From NCBI GenBank assembly GCA_947625555.1, contig CANQOT010000009.1:1-64000 (forward strand): 64,000 nucleotides of DNA, written 5' to 3'. The position numbers and the translations under genes were made by a program. Source of the stretch: an uncultured Clostridia bacterium (GTDB taxonomy: Bacteria; Bacillota; Clostridia; Christensenellales; Borkfalkiaceae). Positions 33,710 to 42,400 of the stretch are shown here, piece by piece. The number at the start of each line of letters is the position of its first letter. Position 1 is the first letter of the stretch. The notes beneath the pieces are model-generated. The model did no database searches, was not told the origin of the DNA, and saw only the letters and a list, made by a program, of their open reading frames with translations.

Positions 33710-34632
33710 GCCCTTCCCCCTTTGAGGGCAAGCACCTTTGCGATGAAGTCCTCCGTCGTATAGTCGCAATCGACGTCGATCCCCCGTTCTTTGAGCGCAA
33801 GCACGAGCTTGGCCGTGAGCGGGATATCGAGGCCGAGGGAGAGGAGCGCCTCTGCATTTTTGAAGAGCTCCGCGGGCGGGGCGCACATGGCGACTGTCCC
33901 CTCCGAAAAGACGGCGGCGCGCGTGCAGTTTTCGGCGATCTCGTCCATATCGTGCGAGACGATGAGAACGGTCTTGCACCAATCGCCGTGGATGTTGTGA
34001 AGGAGCTCCATTACCTCGCGCTTGCCCAAGGGGTCGAGGCCGGCTGCGGGTTCGTCGAGAATGAGGATCTCGGGCTTGGTGACGATGACCCCCGCAATGG
34101 CGACGCGGCGCTTCTGCCCGCCCGAAAGGTCGAAGGGAGAGCGCACGGCCATCTCGCGACCGTCGAGCCCGACGATGGAGAGCGCATCGGAAACGGCGGA
34201 CTTTATCTCTTCCTCCGAGAGCTTTTCGCCCTTTTGAAGAAAGTTTTTGAGCCCGAAGGCGACGTCCTTTTCCACCGTCTCGGCGAAGAGCTGGTATTCG
34301 GGATATTGGAACACCATGCCCACCTTTTTGCGGAGGGCGCGGAAATCCGTCTTTTTATCCGTGAGGTCGTAATCCCCCACCCGAAGGACGGGCGCGGGGG
34401 GAGGCGTCTCCCCCTTTTTGGGCTTCTTGGGCTTATATTTTTTGAGGGAAGAGGGCAGGCGCAAAAGGCCGTTGAGGTGCTGCACAAAGGTGGATTTCCC
34501 GCTCCCCGTATGGCCGAGAATGCCGAAAAATTCCCCCTCTTCGATGGTGAGCGAGACGTCGCGGAGGGCGTTGACGGCGAAGGGCGAGCCCGCATTGTAG
34601 GTATAGGAAAGATGTTCGCATTGGATCCTCAT
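33706..34632 (-). CDS. ecfA2: Energy-coupling factor ATPase EcfA2
   Basis: A 308-aa ABC ATPase. Walker A is GHTGSGKST, the Q-loop is VFQYPEYQLF, the signature is LSGGQKRRVAIAG and Walker B is LILDEPAAGLDP. A lysine/proline-rich insert (about 62-80) between Walker A and the Q-loop is longer than usual. Overlaps ecfA1 by 4 bp upstream. Confidence 0.93.
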   Translation of the reverse strand: MRIQCEHLSYTYNAGSPFAVNALRDVSLTIEEGEFFGILGHTGSGKSTFVQHLNGLLRLPSSLKKYKPKKPKKGETPPPAPVLRVGDYDLTDKKTDFRALRKKVGMVFQYPEYQLFAETVEKDVAFGLKNFLQKGEKLSEEEIKSAVSDALSIVGLDGREMAVRSPFDLSGGQKRRVAIAGVIVTKPEILILDEPAAGLDPLGKREVMELLHNIHGDWCKTVLIVSHDMDEIAENCTRAAVFSEGTVAMCAPPAELFKNAEALLSLGLDIPLTAKLVLALKERGIDVDCDYTTEDFIAKVLALKGGRA

Positions 34633-35474
34633 GAGGCGTTCCCCCCTTTGAGGTTCGATGCGATCTCGTCGGCAAGCGACGCGATATCGAGGGTATCCGT
34701 CACGGACATGCCCCCCTCGCGCAGCCTCTTGCAGATGGTCCCTATGCGCGGAAGCGTGAGGTTATAGGTGAGGAGTTCCTCGTGCCGCTCGAAGATCTCG
34801 GCGGGCGTCCCTTCCATGACGATCTCCCCCCTGTTCATGACGACGGCGCGGTCGGCAAGGAGGGCTTCCTCCATGAAGTGGGTGATGAGGACGACGGTGA
34901 TCTTCTCCTCCTTGTTGAGGCGCAGAACGACGTCGATGATCTCCCTCCTTCCCCGCGGATCGAGCATGGCCGTCGATTCGTCGAGGATCATCACGCGGGG
35001 CTTTAAGGCGAGGACGCCCGCGATGGCGATGCGCTGTTTCTGCCCGCCCGAGAGCCGCGCGACGGTGGCATGCCTGTATTCCTCCATGCCGACGGCATGC
35101 AGGGCAAAGTCGATGCGCCGCCCGATCTCTTCGCGGGGGAGGGCGACGTTCTCCGCGCCGAATGCGACGTCGTCCTCGACGATGGAGGCGACGGTCTGAT
35201 TATCGGGATTTTGGAAAACCACCCCCACGTCCTTGCGGACGTCGAAGAGGTGTTTCTCGGTGAGGAGGGTATCGAACACGCGGATCTCGCCGCCGTCGGG
35301 AATGAGGATGCCGTTCGTCAGGCGGGCGAGCGTCGATTTTCCGCTCCCGTTGTGCCCGAGGACGGCGACGAACTCCCCCTCTTCCACCGTAAAATTGAGT
35401 TGTCGGATACGGAAGTCGCGCTGCCCTTCTTCGCTGTAAGCAAAATCGACGTTCCGAAATTCGATCGCGTGCAT
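34629..35474 (-). CDS. ecfA1: Energy-coupling factor ATPase EcfA1
   Basis: A 281-aa ABC ATPase, first gene of the operon. Walker A is GHNGSGKST, the Q-loop is VFQNPDNQTV, the signature is LSGGQKQRIAIAG and Walker B is MILDESTAMLDP. The NPDNQ loop is the usual mark of EcfA1. The start at 35474 has AGGAAA upstream and its own promoter. Confidence 0.93.
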   Translation of the reverse strand: MHAIEFRNVDFAYSEEGQRDFRIRQLNFTVEEGEFVAVLGHNGSGKSTLARLTNGILIPDGGEIRVFDTLLTEKHLFDVRKDVGVVFQNPDNQTVASIVEDDVAFGAENVALPREEIGRRIDFALHAVGMEEYRHATVARLSGGQKQRIAIAGVLALKPRVMILDESTAMLDPRGRREIIDVVLRLNKEEKITVVLITHFMEEALLADRAVVMNRGEIVMEGTPAEIFERHEELLTYNLTLPRIGTICKRLREGGMSVTDTLDIASLADEIASNLKGGNAS

Positions 35475-35503
35475 TTGTTTCCTGTGAGCTTGTGTTTTGG
35501 GAT

Positions 35504-35532
35504 ATTATACCAAACTTCGGCGCGTTTTACAA
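35504..35532 (-). promoter_or_regulatory. Promoter of the ecfA1 operon
   Basis: On the minus strand: TTGTAA (35527-35532), 17-bp spacer, TATAAT (35504-35509). Confidence 0.7.
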
Positions 35533-35606
35533 TGAAATCGACGTGAAAACGAAAAAATTGTTTTTCGGAAGAGGCGGACGCCCTCCCCAAGCGAAAGAGG
35601 GGTAAC

Positions 35607-35639
35607 GGGGAAAAATTTTATTTTCCCCGCGTTTTTTTG
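35607..35639 (+). terminator. Orphan terminator-like hairpin
   Basis: cggggaaaa/ttttccccg hairpin followed by gcgttttttt. It lies between the divergent ecfA1 and nifJ promoters with no gene reading into it from the left, so it may end a short untracked transcript or insulate the two units. Confidence 0.5.
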
Positions 35640-35649
35640 TGTGTGAAAG

Positions 35650-35678
35650 TTGACTTTATCAAATGAAATTATTATAAT
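35650..35678 (+). promoter_or_regulatory. Promoter of nifJ
   Basis: TTGACT (35650-35655), 17-bp spacer, TATAAT (35673-35678). Confidence 0.85.
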
Positions 35679-35746
35679 AGGGAAAGTGCGGAGAGCTCCC
35701 TTTCCGCAACACATCATTCGGAAAACATATTTTTGGAGGTTTGTTG

Positions 35747-38700
35747 ATGACAAAGATGACTATCGACGGCAATACCGCCGCCTCGCATGTCGCTTACGCC
35801 TTCTCGGAAGTGGCTGCGATCTACCCCATCACCCCCTCGTCCCCCATGGCGGAATCGGCCGATGAATGGGCGACGCAGGGCAGGGTGAACATGTGGGGGC
35901 AGAAGCTCCGCATCACCGAGATGCAGTCCGAGGGCGGCGCAGCGGGCGCCGTGCACGGCGCTCTCACCGCGGGCGCGCTCACCACGACGTACACCGCTTC
36001 GCAGGGGCTCCTTCTCATGATCCCCAACATGTACAAGATCTCGGGCGAACTTCTCCCCATGGTCATGCACGTCTCCGCGCGTGCCCTCGCCGCGCATTCC
36101 CTGAACATCTTCGGCGATCACTCCGACGTGATGGCATGCCGTCAGACGGGCTTTGCGATGCTCGCCTCCTGCTCCGTGCAGGAAGTCATGGACCTCGCGC
36201 TCGTCGCGCACCTTTCCACCCTCCGCGCAAGCGTTCCTTTCCTCAGCTTCTTCGACGGGTTCCGTACCTCGCACGAGGTCTCGAAGATCGACGTCATCGA
36301 CTACGACGAGATGAAGGCGCTCTTCGATAAGAAGGGCCTTGCACAGGACGTCGCGGCCTTCCGCGCAAGGGCGCTCAACCCCGAACACCCCGTGCAGAGG
36401 GGCACCGCGCAGAACGGCGATACCTACTTCCAGAACAGGGAGACCGCGAACGGCTACTACCAAAAGACCCCTGCCATCGTGCAGGAGATGATGGACGAAG
36501 TTTCCGCCCTCACGGGAAGGAGCTACCACCTCTTCGATTACGTCGGCGCGCCGGATGCGGAAGAGGTCGTCGTCATCATGGGTTCGGGCGCCGAGACGGT
36601 GGAAGAGTCCATCAACAAACTCAATGCGCAGGGCAAGAAGTACGGCCTTGTGAAAGTGCGTCTCTATCGCCCCTTCGTCGCGGACGCTTTCGTCGCCGCC
36701 CTTCCCAAGACGGCAAAGAAAGTTGCCGTGCTCGACAGGACGAAGGAACCCGGTTCCCTCGGCGAACCCCTCTACCTCGACGTGTGCACCGCGCTCCTCG
36801 AAAAGGGCGTGGGCGGCGTCAAGGTCGTCGGCGGCAGGTACGGGCTCGGCTCCAAGGAGTTCAACCCCTCGATGGTGCTCGCCGTCTATAAGAACCTCGA
36901 ACAAAAGGAGCCCAAGAATCACTTCACCATCGGTATCCACGAGGACGTGACGAACAGCTCGCTCGACTTCTCCGAAAAGTTCGACGCCGCGCCCGCGGGT
37001 TCCACCTCGTGCAAGTTCTACGGCCTCGGCTCGGACGGTACGGTGGGCGCGAACAAGAACTCCATCAAGATCATCGGCGACCATACCGATATGTATGCAC
37101 AGGCATACTTCTTCTACGACAGCAAGAAGTCGGGCGGCATCACCGTCTCGCACCTCCGCTTCGGCAAGACGCCCATTCAGAGCGAATACCTCATCGACGC
37201 GGCCGACTTCATCGCCTGCCACAATCCCTCCTACGTCATCCGCTACGACATGGCGACCGACCTCAAAGAGGGCGGCAGCTTCCTTCTCAACGCCCCTTGG
37301 ACGACGGTGGAAGAGCTCGATAAGAACCTTCCCGCCAAGATGAAGAACTTGCTCGCCAAGAAGCACGCGAAGCTCTACGTCATCGACGCGATCTCCATCG
37401 CGCGCGGGCTCGGGCTCGGCGGCAGGACGAACACCATCCTGCAATCGGCGTTCTTCCTCATCAACGAGCAGATCATGCCCTATCCCGATGCAGTGGAATT
37501 CATGAAGAAGATGGCGTACAAGTCCTTCGCAAGAAAGGGCGACGCCGTCGTTCAGATGAACTACAACGCCATCGATTCCGCGAAGGAACACCTCGTCAAG
37601 ATCGACATCCCCGCTTCGTGGGCGACGACGACGGAGGGCGCGGAGATGGTCAAGCTCGCCGACAACGAGTATTTCCGCTCCGTCGTGGCTCCCATCCTTG
37701 CCCTCGAAGGCGACAAGCTCCCCTCCTCGGCCTTCAACGCGGACGGCACCGTTCCCACGGGCACGACCAAGTTCGAAAAGCGCGGCGTCGCCGTCATGGT
37801 CCCCAAGTGGATCAAAGAAAACTGCATCCAGTGCAATTTCTGCTCCTTCGTCTGCCCGCACGCGTGCATCCGTCCCGCCCTCGTCAAGACGGGCGAAACA
37901 AAGCCCGAGGCCTTCGAGACCAAGCCTGCAACGGGTATCCCCGGCTATGAGTTCAGGGTGCAGGTCTCCCCGCTCGACTGCATGGGCTGCGGCGTGTGCG
38001 CCGACCAGTGCCCCGGCATGAAGGGCAACAAGGCCCTCGTCATGGTGCCGTTTGCCGAGCTCGAGGAAGTCGAGGCGAAGAATTGGGAATATGCGGTCGA
38101 TCTTCCCGAAGTCGACCTTTCGAACGCCAAGATGGCGGATGTGAAGAGATCGCAGTTCACCCCTTCCCTCTTCGAATTTTCGGGCGCGTGCGCAGGCTGC
38201 GGCGAGACCCCCTATGTGAAGGTCGTCACCCAGCTCTTCGGCGACAGAATGATCGTCGCCAATGCGACGGGTTGCTCCTCCATCTACGGCGGTTCCTCCC
38301 CTACCTGCCCCTACACGACGAACAAGCAGGGCCACGGTCCCGCATGGGCGAATTCCCTCTTCGAGGATAACGCCGAGTTCGGCTACGGCATGCACCTCGC
38401 CTACAAGGCGCGCAGGGCGGCCATTGCCGAGAAGGTCGAAAAACTCGCCGAGATGTGGAAAGAATATCCCGAATGCCAAAAGATCCTGCAAGATTGGCTG
38501 GATACCTGCGATGACGCCGAGGGCAGCAAGGCATCTTCCGCGGCGCTCGTCGCCGACCTTGAAAATTGCCGCAAGGACTGCGAAGGCGAAGAGCTCGCGC
38601 TCGTCGATGCGATCCTCGCCGACAAAGATTGCCTCGTGAAGAAGTCCTTCTGGATCATCGGCGGCGACGGCTGGGCGTATGATATCGGCTACGGCGGGCT

Positions 38701-39286
38701 CGACCATGTGCTCGCTTCGGGCGAAGATGTGAACGTACTCGTCCTCGATACCGAGGTCTACTCCAACACGGGCGGGCAGGCTTCCAAGTCCACCCCCATC
38801 GGCGCGGTCGCGAAGTTCGCCTCGGCGGGCAAGCGCGTCAAGAAGAAGGACCTCGGCATGATCGCCGCTTCCTACGGCTATGTCTACGTCGCACAGTGCG
38901 CGATGGGCGCGGATAAGGCGCAGCTCGTCAAGGCCCTCAAAGAGGCCGAAGCATACCACGGGCCGTCGCTCATCATCTGCTATGCGCCTTGCATCAACCA
39001 CGGCATCAACATGACGAAGTCCCAGTCCGAGGAAAAGAACGCGGTGGATTGCGGCTATTGGCAGCTCTACCGCTACAACCCCGAACTTGCCGAAAAGGGC
39101 GAGAACCCCTTCACGCTGGATAGCAAGGACCCGACGGGCGACTATCAGGCCTTCATCCTCGGCGAGACCCGCTACGCCTCCCTCAAAAAGACGCAGCCCG
39201 AGATCGCCGAAGAGCTCTTCAAGAAGACGGAGGAGAGCTCCAAACAGCGCATTGCCGGCTACAAGAAGATGGCGGGCAAAGAATAA
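35747..39286 (+). CDS. nifJ: Pyruvate:ferredoxin (flavodoxin) oxidoreductase
   Basis: Single-chain PFOR of 1179 aa that oxidises pyruvate to acetyl-CoA and CO2 with ferredoxin as acceptor, a central enzyme of anaerobic fermentation. Domains in order: pyrimidine-binding (YPITPSSPMAES), CoA-binding region, the gamma-like domain (GSDGTVGANKNSIKII), two 4Fe-4S motifs (CIQCNFCSFVCP at about 694; CMGCGVCADQCP at about 745), the proximal cluster/TPP domain starting CAGCGETPY, and GGDGWAYDIGYGGLDH with the TPP motif. The start at 35747 has GGAGG seven bases before the ATG. Confidence 0.97.
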   Translation: MTKMTIDGNTAASHVAYAFSEVAAIYPITPSSPMAESADEWATQGRVNMWGQKLRITEMQSEGGAAGAVHGALTAGALTTTYTASQGLLLMIPNMYKISGELLPMVMHVSARALAAHSLNIFGDHSDVMACRQTGFAMLASCSVQEVMDLALVAHLSTLRASVPFLSFFDGFRTSHEVSKIDVIDYDEMKALFDKKGLAQDVAAFRARALNPEHPVQRGTAQNGDTYFQNRETANGYYQKTPAIVQEMMDEVSALTGRSYHLFDYVGAPDAEEVVVIMGSGAETVEESINKLNAQGKKYGLVKVRLYRPFVADAFVAALPKTAKKVAVLDRTKEPGSLGEPLYLDVCTALLEKGVGGVKVVGGRYGLGSKEFNPSMVLAVYKNLEQKEPKNHFTIGIHEDVTNSSLDFSEKFDAAPAGSTSCKFYGLGSDGTVGANKNSIKIIGDHTDMYAQAYFFYDSKKSGGITVSHLRFGKTPIQSEYLIDAADFIACHNPSYVIRYDMATDLKEGGSFLLNAPWTTVEELDKNLPAKMKNLLAKKHAKLYVIDAISIARGLGLGGRTNTILQSAFFLINEQIMPYPDAVEFMKKMAYKSFARKGDAVVQMNYNAIDSAKEHLVKIDIPASWATTTEGAEMVKLADNEYFRSVVAPILALEGDKLPSSAFNADGTVPTGTTKFEKRGVAVMVPKWIKENCIQCNFCSFVCPHACIRPALVKTGETKPEAFETKPATGIPGYEFRVQVSPLDCMGCGVCADQCPGMKGNKALVMVPFAELEEVEAKNWEYAVDLPEVDLSNAKMADVKRSQFTPSLFEFSGACAGCGETPYVKVVTQLFGDRMIVANATGCSSIYGGSSPTCPYTTNKQGHGPAWANSLFEDNAEFGYGMHLAYKARRAAIAEKVEKLAEMWKEYPECQKILQDWLDTCDDAEGSKASSAALVADLENCRKDCEGEELALVDAILADKDCLVKKSFWIIGGDGWAYDIGYGGLDHVLASGEDVNVLVLDTEVYSNTGGQASKSTPIGAVAKFASAGKRVKKKDLGMIAASYGYVYVAQCAMGADKAQLVKALKEAEAYHGPSLIICYAPCINHGINMTKSQSEEKNAVDCGYWQLYRYNPELAEKGENPFTLDSKDPTGDYQAFILGETRYASLKKTQPEIAEELFKKTEESSKQRIAGYKKMAGKE

Positions 39287-39296
39287 AAAAGTATGG

Positions 39297-39329
39297 AAAG
39301 AACGGCTTCTTCGGAAGCCGTTCTTTTTT
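39297..39329 (+). terminator. Terminator of nifJ
   Basis: Stem aaagaacggctt/aagccgttcttt with a 6-nt loop and a T-run. Confidence 0.88.
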
Positions 39330-39403
39330 GCATTTTGACGCCCCGGCCGCGGACATGGTCGGGGCGTTTTTCGTGATAAGGCTCAAAATTCGCGGGGGCG
39401 CGT

Positions 39404-42400
39404 TCAGTTCTTTCTCTTCTTTTTGATGAGGATGACGGCGACGGCAACGGCCGCGATGACAACGGCGCCGCTTGCCACGGCGATGCCCGCGATGAGGCCG
39501 GTATTGTTCCCCGCATGGTCGGTGGGCTCTCCCGGCCCGGGCTCGACAGGCGAGGGCGCGAGCTTGGCGACGGAACGCGTCTCGCTATGACCGCCCGCGC
39601 AGGTGCGCTCTTCGAGGCCTTCCTCCGTCTCGGTGGGCTCCTTCACAATGTGCCATTCCCCCCACGTGTGCCCCGTTGCGGGAATGACGAGATCGGCCTC
39701 CTCCGCATGCACGCCTTCGATTTGAAGTTCGCCGCAGGGACACAGGTCATATGCCTTGGTGCCCGCCCTCTCGCAATCGGCGGCGACGGCGTCGTGGTGG
39801 ACGAAGGTGTGCCCCTCATGCCGCGTGAGGACGTGCCCCGCATTGGCGGGCGCCATCTCGCGCGTGAACTTCTTGCTCGTATTGTCGACAAACTGCTCCG
39901 CAAGGCCGATCTTGCCGGCGAACTTGGCGGGCGCGACGATCTTTTCGAGGCTATCACACCCCTCGAAGATGCGGGTAAGGTTCGCCCCCTCGCTCACCTC
40001 GAAGCCGGAGAGGTCCAACGTATTCAAGAGGGTGCAACCCTCGAACATGGTACCCAGATAGAGCGTCTGGTGGGTATCAAAGGCGGAGAGATCGAGCGTT
40101 TCGAGCGCGGCGCAGCCGTTGAACATGGATACGGCGTTGCGCATGGGCGAAGTATCGAAGTTGCCGAACACGATCTCGCGGAGAGAGGCACAGCCCGCGA
40201 AGAGCGAACCGGCATCCATGGGCGAGACAATCTTGCCCGTGTAGACGAAGGCGACCTTGCTTTCGTCCCTCTTCATGCGGTAGACACGGATGTAGCGGCC
40301 GAGGCGGACGAGGCTATCCTCGTAGCCCGCGGGGGCAGCCGCGACAAATTCTATGCGCGTGAGCGTCTTATAATCCTGTACATAGGTGCGCCATTCGGGC
40401 GTAAATTCGAGGTCGGCGCCGCCGCCCCATTCTTCGCCCATTGCGGGGAGGTCCTTCTTTTCAACGGGCGTCGCATAGGCGACGTTGATGAACGAGATGT
40501 TGAAGGGCGATTGGGTGACGACGATGCGCACGGTGTGTTCCGCGACGGAAAGCCCGTCCGTTCCGAACACGCGCTTGTTGAGGATGAGTTCGTCCCGAAG
40601 GTCGATAAGGCCGATCTCCACGTCGTCGAGATAGACCCGTGCCGTACCGTAGTCGGGCGAGGTATCTGCAAAGATATCGAACCCCGTGCCGAGGAAAGAG
40701 AAGGAATATTCGGCATTTTCGCCCTTGGCGGTGAGCTTGCCGCTCGCCGAATTTTCCGTGAAGCCGACATTGCCTTTTTCGAAATTCTTGGGGCGCACCG
40801 TCTGTTGAAGTTCGGTGCGGATGCCCGCATAGAGCTCGGCGAGGACGGTAAAGCTGTTCTGCGCCCTCTCGATGACGAGCTTGAAATAGCGGAAGTCTGC
40901 CGTTTCGAAGCGCTCGGTATAGCGCGCGAGGTTGATATTGCTGACTTCGGTGTGGGCGAGCTGAACATAGCCCTCCTCCCCCTGCGGGTCGGCGATATCC
41001 GCGGGCGCGCCATAGAGGGTGTATTCGTAGACCTTCTCGTTGCCGGCGGAGCTGCGACGGGTAAATTCGAAGTAGTTGAAGGAGCTCTCTTTGCCGCAAT
41101 CGAGGATATAGGTGTGCGGAAGAGCGGGGATCGTACCCGTGTAGCTCGTATGATAGAAGGTATTGTCCTTCCCGTCGACGAGATTTTGGGGGTCCTTTGC
41201 GCCTTCGGAGATAGCCGAAGCCAAGGGCGCGCTGATGATCTTCCAGCCCGCCTTATCGGGCTGATAGTCAAAACTCGTATCCTTGATGCTGTCGAGGAAC
41301 TCGGGTTGCCAACCCTCGAACCCGTCTGCCGCCGCAAGGTCGCTCTCCGTTGCGAGGGCATTGACGATGTTCTTCGTGGGGATATCCACGACCTTGTCGC
41401 TCCCGGGGAACTTCACGCCGACATAGAGGTTGCCGGGGCCGCCCCAGTTGACGAGGTGGCAATCCAAAAGGACGGTATCTCCCACCGCAAAGGTCTTGGT
41501 GACGGTGCCGCTACTGGGCGAATAGGAGCCGACGTCCTTGGCGGTCTGCATGGTGCCGAGGAGCGTTCCGCCCTCGCCGCCTTCGTACACGTTGACGAGG
41601 GAGGCGTCGTCCGCTTTCAGGTAGAAGGTGTGTTCGCCCGCCTCCGTCGCCTTGAACTTAAAGCGGAGATGATAGTATTCGCGCTCCTTGGAGCCCGCCG
41701 TGAAGGAGGCCTTGCCGGGCGCCGAGCTCTCCTCGGTGCGGTCGGGATCGCGGCCCTCGATCTCCTGTTGCGCGGAAACGACGGTCTGCTTCGGCGTCGC
41801 ATCTTCGCCGTCGAGCTTCCAGACTTCGGCATAGGTGCCGCGGTAGAGGAGGCGGAAATTGACATTGAGGGTGACGAGCCGCCCGCCCTCGGTGGCAACG
41901 ACGATCTCGAAGGCATCCGTTTCGGTGACTTCCTTGGGCGGGGTGTAGACGACGCGTTCGCCCTCGCGGTCGAATTTGAGCGTGCCGTACGCGGGCTGCG
42001 TGACGTCGACAATGGTGAAGGGCTTCGGGGAGAGGATATTGCCCTCGGAGAGGTCAAAGACGGTCTCGTACTTGCCGTCTACCTCATACTTGCGCGCCGT
42101 CTCGTTGCCGCCGATGCCGTTCGCCCAGCGATATGCGATGGGCCAGAAGGTGGGCAGCGTCGCAAGATACTCCCACTGCGTGCGGGTGAAGCTCCCCTCT
42201 TCGACGTTGCCGTGATAGTTCTCGTTGATCCATTCGAAGATGTTGACATGGTCGACGAGGGCGATGCGATAGATAAAGTCCGCGCGCGGATCGTCGCAAT
42301 ACTTGGCGCAGAGCTTGTAGGTATAGAAGAAATCGACGAAGCGCTCGGGGCCGAAAGTGTGGATGAGGGTCGCATAGAGGGAGAGCTGATCGAAATGGGG

